NCBI GenBank assembly: GCA_000827325.1 | Contig: KN832871.1 | Coordinates: 558,001 to 622,000 of the forward strand | Reading direction: 5' to 3' | From: Oidiodendron maius Zn | Taxonomy: Eukaryota > Ascomycota > Leotiomycetes > Myxotrichaceae | DNA length: 64,000 bases | Shown: piece after piece, positions 47,257 to 58,232 of the stretch | Layout: each line of letters opens with the position of its first letter | How positions within the stretch are numbered: position 1 is the stretch's first letter | The notes under the pieces: generated by a model | The model's input: only the letters and a program-made list of their open reading frames with translations | Databases searched by the model: none | What the model was told of the DNA's origin: nothing | Position numbers and translations under genes: made by a program

Positions 47257-48603
47257 CTATAATCTAGCTTTGTTATTCGGTCTAGCCGGAACCCGAGGAT
47301 GAGTACCGGTCAGCTCCAGTCCAGTCAAGTCCTCTAGCTGATCCACAGCCTCAAACGCCTTTCCCAGCTCGACCCTAATAGTTCTAAAGCCCATGTTCTT
47401 CGCAGCCTTCAAATTCTCCCCGATATCATCTAAAAACACAATCTCATTCGCCTCCACCCCATTCTCCCAGCCTTGCGTATTTCGGCCTGTTGTCCCGGAA
47501 TTCTCTCTCGCGAACTGATCTAACTCTCGCACCGCATACTCGTATATGATGGGATCAGGCTTCCGCATGCCGACGTGAGCAGAAGAGATGAATACATCGA
47601 ACACAGTTCGCAGCTCATCATGTGCGTTGGTCAGGGGGTGTCCAGGCGGATATATCACTGTATTCGACAACGCCGCCAGAATATATTTGCCGCTAGCCTT
47701 AAGCTTTTGAAGCGCGGGAAACATCCACGGATCGTGGGTCCTCGCCATGCTCATCATGGTCCAGAAGAGCTTCACGCCATCTATTTTCGGCAGTGGGGGC
47801 AGTGCAGATGGGAGGTTAGGATCTTTAGCATGGGCTTTAGCATAGAAGGATTCCCAGAATTCGGGGGCGTTGAAGTCTGAGGAGAAGCCGTCGAACCAGG
47901 CATCGCTTAGGAGTACCTCACCTCGCTCGAGGCGATGCCAGTACCCGTATGGCTTCCTATAAGAGATGCAGGCATTGACCCAGCCTGGTGGGATATTGTG
48001 GTCGAGTTCGTAGTCTAGGATAGCTTGGAAGGGAGACACGACCTGGTGCATGTTAGAGATGGTAATGATCTGGGGTGTAGATGCCAATGGTCTGGCAATG
48101 AGGGGTTGAAAGCGAAGATAGTGCATCAACTGTTATATCTGCTGGCTGAAGGATGACGCTTGGCACAAGAATACACTCGAACCGTACATCTAAAAGGATG
48201 CCACCACAAGACTAACTAGAGCCAATGTCTTTGGAGGTATCAAATAGTCAATTTGAGGAACAAAGTACTACTAAATATTCCGGGCGTCTCTGCACTCTCC
48301 AATATCTAATGCCATTAACTTTAAGACATAACTGACTAGCAAGAGATAAGCAAGAGTACAGGGATGAGAAATGATCAGAAACTCGGATATTTTGCATTAA
48401 TACTAATATTAGACAGAATGAACACGAAATTTTCTAGAATGTGTCTCCAAAGAAAAAGATGCATAGAAAACAAGAGCTGTACTGACACAGACACCTCCGA
48501 TATCAAAAAGTCTATTTGGTACCGTTAGCCGAGGGCGGAAGTTGGTTTTGTGTAATCACTCTACAACTTACAGAACTTTGGGTTGGGCCTTGGAGCGAGG
48601 CAT
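47257..48603 (-). CDS. HAD-like hydrolase (epoxide-hydrolase N-domain type phosphatase)
   Basis: Minus-strand exons 48603-48572 (32 nt), 48511-48487 (25 nt) and 48042-47257 (786 nt); 280 aa. The large frame alone lacks HAD motif I. The two tiny upstream exons supply it: they read MPRSKAQPKV, then LLFDIGGVC, joining VVSPFQAILDYE, the expected family sequence. Intron 1 is 60 nt with a CTAAC branch; intron 2 is 444 nt, also ending in CTAAC...CCAG. The other HAD motifs are LSNT (motif II), KPDP with the Lys (III) and FLDDIGEN (IV). Motif I is D-I-G-G-V rather than DxDx(T/V), so the general acid/base Asp is Gly. This is usual for the fungal subgroup as I recall it, but makes the reaction uncertain. 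It shares a 279-bp divergent promoter with the coilin-like gene. Confidence 0.86.
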
Positions 48604-48882
48604 TGTGGCTTCTATACTATTTAAAACGAAGTTGACTGGATAGTCTTCTTGTGACATGGCGATGGGAATTGAATCTAGGTGGATGGCTATATTCAATGAG
48701 GGGAGGGCTACAGCTGGATTATATACAGCACAAACCTCGGCTCGGATATAGAAAAGATAGAGCCCCTAAAGTGGTTTAGCGCACGCGCGAGATTTCGAGC
48801 ACCATAATCCAGGCGCGGTAGATAAAGCTTTAAGTACTGGATTTACTCTCACAAGGGACAGGGACACCCCACCTCTTCCATA
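48604..48882. promoter_or_regulatory. Compact divergent promoter, HAD hydrolase / coilin-like gene
   Basis: Only 279 bp separate the ATGs at 48603 (minus) and 48883 (plus). A CG-rich patch with GCGCACGCGCG lies at about 48780. Both genes must share this sequence for initiation unless there are further 5' exons. Confidence 0.55.
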
Positions 48883-51800
48883 ATGAGGCTCCGACTAATC
48901 GTTAAGCGCAATGACCTGCCCTTAATGCCAGTGGTTTGGAATGTTCCGCGCGAGTTCACTATTGCCCAACTCCTTGAGCAGGTTAGTGAAGTTATACCAT
49001 TGGAGTCTGGGGAATGGGGCTTGGAGGACTATGTGGTAGAGTTGCCAGGCCAGTTTGGCCTCAACTTTGAATGCTTGCATTACCAGCAGGTTGAGACAGT
49101 TATGAGAGAGGATGAGGAAGTCATGTGCGTTATTCTGTCCCTTGAAGAGACCAGCTCCATCCTAATGCTAACCTATCCCTACAGTATTCGCCCCCTCCTT
49201 GCCCACGACTTAAAGGTGCGCAGGATCTCTGGAAGACGTCAGATCTCATCGGATGGAAAACACTTAATGGATGGGCTTGCATTTGGAAGACCGCTGCTAA
49301 AAAAACCAGTCGATCGACCGGCCGTCAAAATCCCTCCCCGCAAGAGGCAGAGACTGGCTGATGATGACATGGGGAATGGCGATGAAATTGACGAGGGTAT
49401 AGCGGCACAAGAATGGCGACAGCGACTGAAAGTAGATGATTCGGATTACCGCGCGGAGAGCAACCAGCAGCTACTCCTTGATGCTCAGTTTGGAGATGAG
49501 GAATCCGAAGATGATGAGGATTTTGCTCCTGGCGAAGATGATGAAGACGATAATGATGGCGATAGCAGTGATGACTACGAAGTGGACCGTGAAGCCGAAT
49601 CAGATAGGGAGGAAGATATAGAGGACGACGAAGATTGCAATCAGCTCGAGATACGAAGCCTTGATGATGTGGAGATTGGCTCACCACATAATGACCTGCC
49701 CAAGTCGCCTAAGGCTTCGTTGCACGAGTTACACGCCGCATTTCCTACGTCGCCTATCACCATTTGCAAAAACGTATTGGATGCGTCGAATGGAAATCTG
49801 AATGATGCATATGATGCGATGGCTCGAGGATTTCGGCCTTCTAAGCCAAAGAGCGCAATTGCTGAGCCTATGCGGAGAGGAATCACGGTCCGCAAAACTC
49901 GTTCAAAAATGAACAACTTATCTTCAACGGAGTCAGAGACATTGGATGATCAGGATCTAGCGCTCGATGAGACCACAAGTCCGTTACTAGGTTATTACGA
50001 TCAAAATGGCCTTCCCAAAGGCTCCATCGCATCTGGAACGGTTCTGTCACATATGACGGAACTATTCAAGACCTCTACACAACGTGAAGGCTCCACCACT
50101 AAAGGACGAGTAGCCAGCAATAAAAGCGTTCGATTTGCGGAAGATAGTCCGGCCGATGAGCTTACTTCGACATCTATTATGCATAAGGACCCACAAATAG
50201 ATACTAGTGAGGAGGAGAGTAAATATGAGAGTAGCAGAAGCGATATTTCGTCGAGCGATGTAGAATCAGACAATGAAGAAACATCTGAAACATCTGAAAC
50301 AGGGTCAGATATCGATGGGAGCGGCAATGATGAAGAGAGTGGCGATTCCAGTGACGATAACTCAGCACCTGAGGAGAGGTCTAGCAAGCTAATCCCGGGG
50401 CAGCAGAAGGTGTCAGCCAAGGATCCGGCGCCAAGTTCGGTACCTAATAACCAGAAATCAGTGCAGCCAGGGGAAGGTAGAAAGCAGACCAAAGCAAGAA
50501 ATATTAGACGAAGAAATGCGATTGCTCTTAAGAAGTTGAAGGAGAAAGGGATTCTGCCTGCTGACACAACGGCAGCCGAATACAATAAACTTTCTACAGA
50601 TTCCAACACGACTAGGGAAGAAGCTTTGGCTGCTCTGGGTGCTATTCGGGCGGCCTCGTTATCAGTGATGAGCAGTGAGTTTCTGACGCGAAGACAAAAT
50701 CTGCTTAACTCCTTGGAGTCTGGTGGTATTGAAGTCGGTCCTGATTCTCTTAGAGAGTCTCCCAAATCCCAATCAGTGGCAAACACTAAAGTGACAGGTA
50801 TTCAAAGCCATGATAGTTTGAATCAGATGGAGATAGACGGTGATATTTCGACCCATTCAATTCAATCAGTGCCTGTAGAGTCAGGCAACGATACCACTCT
50901 CCCCACACGCCGAATGAAGTTGGATCTGGGTGCTGGCCGTCGACTTCTCTTTGGAGCGTTGGGGATTAAGAACCCAAAAACCAAAGAAGACGAGGACAAG
51001 CTCCGCAATGACATTATGAAAGGCGTTAAGCCTCTGGCTGCACCTAAACATGACGTGTCAGCACCTGCCCCGAGCAGAGATGATGTTGATGAAGACACAG
51101 ACGCATGGAGGCAGTCCATTCTCTACCGGGCCGTTGAGTGCTGTCACGACAATATAGAGTTAAGTGAACCGCCTTTCCCATTTGTTCAGCGATGGGATCC
51201 TCAGCAGCAAGGTAATCGTTCAAAACAAGGCACACAGGTGGGAAGCGGAAGAAGGATCTCAGAGAGGAACCAAAATTTTACGATTCGAATAGCCGGCCAT
51301 TCAAAAGGCAAAAACTCCGAAAAGCCAAGCATAGCTATGCCGAGGAACAAGAGTATCTTGATGATTCGTACGAAACCAGCTACCAAGACTCCACAGTTAT
51401 TGATTATGACGAGACTGCCAAGGATTCTGAACTGCCCGATAATAAGACTCGAGACGAGACTAGCTCCCAATATTTAGAAGGGCTGAACTACGATGAATCT
51501 GCTAACGGAAGTCAAGAGCCAGCAGATTTGGCCCCTCTTCCTAAAGACCCTTCAACACTCCCCAATCTAAATGCCGATGAGGTAATGACCGGTATGACTA
51601 TTGCATTCAAGCAACTCATCATGTCTGAGGAAACCAAATGGCAGCCGCAAATATCACCGTATCGAACTGCAATCGTCATCGCCAATCCAGACAATGGCGA
51701 ACTTCATCTCACTCTTGCCTTGCGAGACCGAAGACAACCTCAAAAATACTATGATGAAGAAACTGGCGACAGGATATATGGGCGGTTTGATATACCAGTA

Positions 51801-53729
51801 GAGGATGATGAAGAAGAACAAGAAGATGATGGGATGCTTAATCTACAGTTCAGTGAACTGATTGAGCCTAAAATTGTTCAGAATGCTCCAGACAGTTTAA
51901 TTATCGACGCTGCCAAAGATATTGCAGCACAAGCCTGGTCTGACGCGAATTCTGACAATTCAAATACGTCACGAGTAAAAAAGGGGCCTGCAAATGAGCA
52001 ATTCTCCCATGTCACAGAGACACCCTTGAACTCAGAAGTCCCAGAGTCCTATGTAACTGCTCAACATGCCCACCAACCGGAGAATGATCCTATCACTTTG
52101 GGCCAAGTATCCGATATCCATAGTCCAGAATCTCATTATACTCAAGATAATGCTGAATTACGAGAGCAAGGATTTGGGCAGCGAGTAACACTGGCCAACT
52201 CTATAGAAAAGGCTGCTAGCAATGACAACAGTAATATTGCTGGTACATCTTTGGCCAAGGTTGCAGAGACAATATCAGATGAAGCCAGGCAAGAGATATC
52301 GATTATGATGAGGGAGGCTGGCTTTCGATCAAGTATTCCGTCGTCGATCGGAAGAGATATCCGTCTGAATGGGATGAAGTCTCCTGGGGATGCTGCTATC
52401 TTTGAGAGGCTCATGAAAGACATGACAGAAATGGAAAGCCACACTCTGTCCTCTCCGAAATTTAATGGCTTTGGTTCAAGCTCGCCAATTACACAGAAGG
52501 AACAAGACGTTGGTTCAGCTAAAGACCTGTCCCAGCAAGTTTCAACCTCTTCTGCTCCATCGCAGTCGAGCTGGCAAACTATCTCTTTCGACGAACCTAT
52601 TGCTTTACCTGCTAAAATGCAGCAGGAAGAGATAGACCAGGACATATCCGAAGACGATGATGGAGGAAGCTGGGAAATAATTGGTCCTTCCTTTCTACCT
52701 GAAATACCATCTAAACGCCGGCTCAAAAGGAAACTTCATATGGCTCAGCCAATTCAAAAGGCAAACCTCCTGTGGGAGCAACTGTCCCGTGTAACTAGCA
52801 ACAATCCACCTGCTAGCACAGCTGTTGTCACCAAAGAGGGACAAGAAGTTTCAACACAAGGTGGACCAGACGCTGTTAATGGGCAGGATATTAACGGAAG
52901 TGTTCAGTACCCGAAACTTACTGTTGGCTCATCCTTTATCAGTCAAATCAGTGATCATGGTCGTCAACCTGATCCTCTTTTTGATGATAGTACAGTAGTG
53001 GATGGTGGACTTCTCAAAGCGTCAACAGAAGCATCGTTGCCAAATCACGACATCGATAGGCAGCAAGCGGATTATGTCGTAACTGATATCGAGCCAGAGC
53101 TCCCGAGTCAGCCAGTTAGCAGTGGCTCAGCGGGGGCAAAAGGAAAGGAAATTCTACCCGACCTGCCTTCTTCAGATGATTTCCCACCACTGGAAGTGGT
53201 CTTGTCACAGCGCGATGTAGCAGCGGAGGAGCGGACTCCCGTATTTCCGGCACGCCAGATTGAAGAAGACCAAGAAGACTGTGCAGTTGCGTCGTCCGAC
53301 GCAACTACACCAGGACCCAGAAGTTTTATGCCTAAATTGCCTCAGAATAGCACGAAAATACCACGACATGCTAAGTCGCAACACAACGGGAAAACTCGCA
53401 GCTCTGTGGCACGAAGCTCTCAAAGTCCCGCTGTCAAGAGTCAACCAACCAAGTTTACTGTCCCTAAAGGCTCACAGATTCTGGACCTGACCTTGTCTAG
53501 TGATGTCGAAGAGGAGCAAGAATTCAATGCCTTCATGCCTGCGTTTAGGAGATATAAGATCGCTGATAATGACGATGACGATTATAGAGATGGCGATGAT
53601 GGAAAAGCAGCGGGGCGGGTGAAGACGAAACCCAGCCAGACAGAAACTCCTAGACGTGGGAAAAGATTAAGGTCCTCATCCCAAGCATCGTCGAATCTGC
53701 GAAGCACTAGGAAGAAGGCCGTCGCTTAA
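48883..53729 (+). CDS. Large nuclear protein with coilin-like architecture
   Basis: Modelled exons: 48883-49124, 49185-51211 and 51238-53729; 1586 aa. Intron 1 (60 nt, GCTAAC branch, multiple of three with no stop) removes a hydrophobic insert and joins EEVI to IRPLL. Residues 1-~100 look like a beta-grasp ubiquitin-like fold (MRLRLIVKRN start, FTIAQLLEQVSEVIPL, REDEEV). A basic NLS-like patch (PPRKRQRL) and long Asp/Glu/Ser runs follow, then RRMKLDLGAGRRLLFGALG. Near 866-972 is a Tudor-like domain (GMTIAFKQL, SPYRTAIVIANPDNGEL, FSELIEPKIV). The last ~600 residues are disordered. Ubl at the N-terminus plus a distal Tudor-like domain is the coilin layout, the Cajal-body scaffold; this match is my inference. 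Between exons 2 and 3 the frame changes: removal of 26 nt (51212-51237) or 53 nt (51212-51264) restores it. Confidence 0.75.
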
Positions 53730-54502
53730 GTTTAAATGCGTGGTACTCTACCCATGTCATACAATGGCTCGTGATAGGTGTGAAGGATACCTAGTGATCA
53801 CGAGTTCACGAGTTGAGGATTCTTGTCAAATACCGATTTTATCGTGGACAGTAGTTAGCCCGTACTAAGTTAGTGACCAAACGCATGAAAAGATACCCCT
53901 GAGAGATGTTGCTCCTACTTGAGATAATGAACGTTTAATTCCAATCCTATACGCCTGACCAGTGGCTGCTACCTGTAATTTACTGGTTACGAACCTGTGC
54001 CGTATGTATCATCATTCCCCTTGCCCTCACCACAATACATTTCAAATTCGATCAGAAAATGAACCATGATAGATTCGCCAAGATATTTCCAGGTTGTCAG
54101 AGTCGTGGCTCATCCACTCGTCTTGTACTGTTTCATGAAGCTTTGATTCATTGCCGATGATTCGCTGGCGACAAACCCTGAGGCTATTCTCTCCTGGACA
54201 GAACATACCTCATCATTTTCCATGATTCTTGCACTAGAGTAGCTAGCTATTCATACATGACCGTATAATAACAGAGACCTTCTTCTACTGCATCGATTCC
54301 ATAAGATTTGAAGAATAAGCATCCGAAGACAGGTCTCGTGAACAAATACTGAATATATTGTGCCGCCAATCCGAGAAACGCACGTGCAGCAACAACCAAG
54401 AGAAATTGGTGCCTCCAAAAGCCGCCGAGATCCCCTCTCCGCTCAATCTTTCTTTCCATTTTCCTTTCTCGAAGGCCGAGAACATTCTCGACGGTTGTCG
54501 CG
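53730..54502. other. Gap before second GPI-anchored protein gene
   Basis: 773 bp between two plus-strand genes. No gene-like frame, RNA or repeat that I can support. Confidence 0.5.
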
Positions 54503-54904
54503 ATGAGGACGATCCCCCTACCGTTGGCATTCTACCTCTTCCTCGTCTTCTCTGCTGTGCACGGCATCAACCTACCATTCGCCGCCGCCGCAGCCTCAAC
54601 CCCGCCTTCAGCCTTGTCAGCCTCATCATCCTCCACCTTGAGCATATCCTCATTTATAACTTCTGTACAAGCGCCGGAAACAACTCCTCCTCCATCGCCA
54701 AACGATGTGACTTGGGCGCTGCAGGAGAAATGGCACTTAACCACTTTCTGGACTTGCATCACCATCGCTACTCAAACCCATTGCGGCTGGCGCGAACCGG
54801 TCGAGCCGGGCGGCGATGAGATCGCTGCTGCACCGAGAGTCGCAAACCGGAAGATGGCTGGTCTGGCTGCTGGCGCCATGGTTGTCGCGGGCTTGTTATT
54901 ATAG
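54503..54904 (+). CDS. Small secreted, probably GPI-anchored protein
   Basis: Single exon, 133 aa, with no introns. A clear signal peptide (MRTIPLPLAFYLFLVFSAVHG) is followed by an Ala/Ser/Thr/Pro-rich stretch. A short conserved-looking block, KWHLTTFWTCITIATQTHCGW, has two Cys that could pair. The C-terminus MAGLAAGAMVVAGLLL, preceded by polar residues, fits a GPI signal. Similar small cell-surface proteins are common in Pezizomycotina; I know no function. Its 3' end converges on the EFM3-like gene. Confidence 0.78.
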   Translation: MRTIPLPLAFYLFLVFSAVHGINLPFAAAAASTPPSALSASSSSTLSISSFITSVQAPETTPPPSPNDVTWALQEKWHLTTFWTCITIATQTHCGWREPVEPGGDEIAAAPRVANRKMAGLAAGAMVVAGLLL

Positions 54905-55377
54905 AAAGATATTTGTTAAATATGGGCGGCCTTGGATCTTCTGGGCCGTGGGTACGGAAAAAGGACTTAAGGCGTTCACAGGGCACTGAGCGCTAAGTGT
55001 TTAGGAAGGATTCTCTATGTAATGTGACATGAGACATGATATATGCGCTTACGATTTGATGGCATCTGCATTGGACTTATGGGTCTGCCAGAGCGGATAC
55101 AGGAAAATAACGTAAATATGGGTACTCGATGTGTTAAAGGATTGGCCTGTAGCTGGATTACAGACTAATTTTTGGACTTGCGAGACATTGAGAATAATAA
55201 CGATTTATTTATTGTTGGTCTAATATCATTTTCTTATTAGTTTTGTCGTGCACTAGTTGAAGCAGGTTATACGCCTTGTGCCTGGGATACTCCACAACGA
55301 TTGTATAGAACTCTAATTCGAGAAGGTGAAGATGATCCCGGACGCCTGAACTCCGGTGTAAAATCCGGTAGAGCCAT
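54905..55377. other. Convergent 3' region, GPI protein / EFM3
   Basis: 473 bp, AT-rich, 3' flanks of two genes. A minus frame at 55209-55520 runs in from the methyltransferase in another phase and is not a gene. Confidence 0.5.
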
Positions 55378-56490
55378 TCAAAGTCTCGTAATAAGGCATA
55401 TCCGAATTGGGACCTTATCAGGGTAGAACGGGCCCATTTGTAACTTTCCTGTCTTGATATTGAAATCGATTTCCTCGAAATTATAATCTCTCTGTCGACA
55501 GGCCTCCTTGAAGAAATCAAACGTCTTCAAGTTGCGCAATGTTGCGGCAGTGATAATTTTGACATTGGGGTACTTGGTGAGAAGGCCTTCAAATGTAGAT
55601 ATTAATGCCGAAATGGCCGTTTCGTCGTAAGTAACGTCGGCTCCAAAGACAAGATCAATGGTTTCATTGTCGTCCGATTCCGGAAGCCTTGCATCTATCA
55701 GGGCCTCGCCCCATTTTAACACATGTGCGTGAATATTTGATTTACCGTGAAGGCCGTTCAGATCGAAGTTATTCGCTAGGCCAGCAACAACGTCGTAGGA
55801 ACCATCTGTTGCCGCCACGTGGGAAGCGTGCAAATACTTCGCACAGAGGATGGATATATATCCCGTTCCGGCGCCTAGCTCGAGGATTGATCGCCCCTGA
55901 ACGAGACTTGGTGAGACTGTACAAAGGTATTCGCCCAGATGGAGAGCAGCCTCCCATGTCCGAAGGCCTGTAGTGCCTGCCGCAGCTATCAAATTTCTAG
56001 ATTCAAGGAGAGAGACCAAAGGGGGTTCATGATCCTCAGAACCAAGAGACGAAAGAGTGTAAGTTACGCACGACTTGTGCTGTGCTGCAGTTGCTTCTGT
56101 GGGGACAGATGAGGAAAACAGAGTAGAAAGGTGGCCCATAAGGTCATCAGATACGGCCTGGAAAAGGAAAATGGTCAGAAGTATAAGAGAAAAGGCGTTC
56201 TTCCACTTGCTTTAGTGCAAGTATGAAATTAGATGGCATACTTGCACGTCCCAGTCTTGAACACTTTGCTCAATCTTCTCGACGAGGATCTTTAAGACCC
56301 GTAGTTGATATCTTTGAGGAGGTGCACGGTCAGGAGCAACTTTGAACAAATTGGCTTCTAGGGCCTGCTGGAAGGCATGGTTTCGCAGACAGCTCTCCGG
56401 TGGGAAGTCAAGGTCGCTCTCCAGTTGAGAATACTGACGGGCGAACCGATCAAGCTGCCACCGCGCACTTCGTGATAATTGACTTTCCAT
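55378..56490 (-). CDS. eEF2 lysine methyltransferase, EFM3/EEF2KMT (FAM86) family
   Basis: Minus-strand exons 56490-56242 and 56157-55378 (84-nt intron, phase 0); 342 aa. The first 80 residues (SQLSRSARWQLDRFARQY..., FQQALEANLFKVAPDRAPP) match the N-terminal helical part of FAM86/Efm3. The class I methyltransferase fold follows: GTTGLRTWEAALHLGEYL, SAM-binding motif I LELGAGTGYISILCAKYL (~175), ATDGS at strand 2, and the post-motif FGADVTYDE (replacing the DxxY of METTL21-type enzymes). In yeast Efm3 trimethylates a lysine of eEF2 near the diphthamide loop. It faces the ribosomal protein eS24 gene across 391 bp. ATG at 56490 chosen; an in-frame GTG four codons upstream is ignored. Confidence 0.9.
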
Positions 56491-56664
56491 CGCACCTATC
56501 ACAAGTCAAGCTGATGCATACTTTGGTACAACGGCTGTGGAGATGTAGTGCTGCAATTCAGGTCATACGTGCTTGTACTGTACACTACACAAGATGCGCG
56601 AGAGCCTCAGGCACCATTGCCACAAATGTGAGGCATAAATTCGGGCAAAAAGGCACTCATTATG

Positions 56665-56671
56665 TAGGGTT
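56665..56671 (+). promoter_or_regulatory. Telomere-like Tbf1-type motif, copy 1
   Basis: TAGGGTT within the eS24/EFM3 intergenic region. Its reverse complement is AACCCTA, the core of Tbf1 sites in ribosomal gene promoters. Motif match only. Confidence 0.5.
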
Positions 56672-56717
56672 CTCGCCCTCTTCTTCCGTATTTTTTTTTG
56701 GCCCAACTCGCTTAATC

Positions 56718-56724
56718 ACCCTAA
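56718..56724 (-). promoter_or_regulatory. Telomere-like Tbf1-type motif, copy 2
   Basis: ACCCTAA (reverse complement TTAGGGT), in opposite orientation to copy 1 and 46 bp downstream of it, 157 bp before the eS24 ATG. Confidence 0.5.
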
Positions 56725-56881
56725 CTCATATTAGCGCGTCGAGATATTGAGACTCACGGCTTCGATTTCAATTTCCATCGACAGCGACCTCCATCGACCG
56801 ACCTCCTCCACTCCGATAACTGTCTCGATATACACATCGAAGGCAGACTTTCGGTTCGATCACCTCTCTACACCCATCAAG

Positions 56882-57443
56882 ATGGCGGACCGTGAGCAAC
56901 CTGTCACGCTGCGCACGCGCAAATTCATCCGCAACCCCCTCCTCGGCCGGAAGCAAATGGTGGTGTAAGTTGGCCCTTCTATATCGTTGAACACCGTCCC
57001 CGAAGAAGTACATGAATGGAGGAACTAGATTCTGATAAGCCCGCAGGGACATCCTCCATCCCAACCGTGCCAACATCTCCAAGGAAGATCTCCGATCCAA
57101 GCTCGCCGAACTCTACAAGGCCAACAAGGAGCAGGTCAACGTTTTCGGTCTCCAAACTCAATTCGGTGGCGGAAAGACCACTGGCTTCGCTCTCATCTAC
57201 GACTCGCCCGAAGCATTGAAGAAGTTTGAGCCCCACTACAGATTGGTTCGCATTGGAGTTGCATCAAAGATTGAGAAGCCTAGCAGACAACAGCGTACGT
57301 AAAGCCGGGCATGCATTACAGGGTATCTCGCTGTGGACTCATTACTGACCTGACGGAATTTAGGTAAACAACGCAAGAACAGACAAAAGACTCTCCGAGG
57401 TACAGCGAAGGTCAAGGGTGCCACCAAGAAGAAGGAGAAATAG
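56882..57443 (+). CDS. RPS24: 40S ribosomal protein eS24 (RPS24)
   Basis: Exons 56882-56964, 57047-57294 and 57364-57443 (introns 82 and 69 nt) give 136 aa, the usual eS24 length. Recognised by [20 protein letters not shown] and [19 protein letters not shown] across the first junction, then [20 protein letters not shown] and the basic C-terminus ending KKKEK. It is a small-subunit protein needed for pre-18S processing. The first splice falls inside the Val codon of MVVD, the second inside the Arg codon after QQ. Intron-rich structure and a pyrimidine-rich leader are typical for fungal ribosomal protein genes. Confidence 0.98.
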
Positions 57444-58232
57444 ACGACTCGCTACCTGGTTCGAGTGGAGGATGGTGGCAGGTGGTGTTTGCTGGTATCT
57501 GGGCATGGGCATTTGTACACACCCACTTTGGCTCTCCGTCATATCTGCATAGGTGTCTAGGGTACGAAATCTGAGCATAATGGAATAACTCAATCGAACC
57601 TTTCGATAGCTACATCTGCATCAGAAAGATGGTTCCTACTTTCTTTGGAAGATATATATGTGTGCGTGTTGGTGATATATTGAACTTGTAACAAGACTTC
57701 CACTTGGCAGCTATTTTGAAGTCATTTTAGCGGCGCTGTACCTGGAGACTTGATATGGCTCTGGGCCGGTACATTGTGTCCGCTCTATACTCAATTCTCC
57801 GTTGTTTATGCAAACATTGATGGTAGTTCCAGAAATGCATTAGTGGGATTGAATTTCAATCTATTTTCATTCTCAAGCTGAGGCACCGAGAAGTCGATAT
57901 TGCCATCACAGTCTCAAGCCCTTGGCATTCTCCAGCCTCCGAAGAAGCTCTTGACAAGTCAATACAAGGCCTATTTTGCGTTCTTGAAGTCTTGTGATTG
58001 GTCGTTCGAGCTTGTCTAATCAAACAGCTTGCAGAGATTATCAAGAGCTCCCTCACTGCTTGACCGGCCAAAAGTGTTCATCAATCGTCTCCTTAAGTTT
58101 GAAAGAGTAGCTTGCGCACCGGGTGCTTTACGAGTTCTACTAACTGTAGATTATTAATAAGCAGAACTCCCTTTCAATAACCATAAGTATCGCACTGCGG
58201 CAGACTGTAAGTATCGCCCAGTATATCCATGC
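57444..58232. other. Convergent 3' region, eS24 / MOSC fusion
   Basis: 789 bp with no credible gene; the frame at 57856-58071 (minus) is featureless. No repeats or RNA genes recognised. Confidence 0.5.

Larger units (their letters stand above)
56491..56881. promoter_or_regulatory. Divergent promoter, EFM3-like / eS24
   Basis: 391 bp between divergent ATGs of two translation genes. It contains TAGGGTT at 56665-56671 and ACCCTAA at 56718-56724, a T-run just before the second, and a C/T-rich leader before eS24. Telomere-repeat-like motifs bound by Tbf1-type factors are known in ribosomal protein promoters of many fungi. Confidence 0.6.

Noticed and set aside
47257-48129. HAD hydrolase as an N-terminally truncated pseudogene
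   Set aside because: Motif I and the start codon were found on two small upstream exons with good splice sites.
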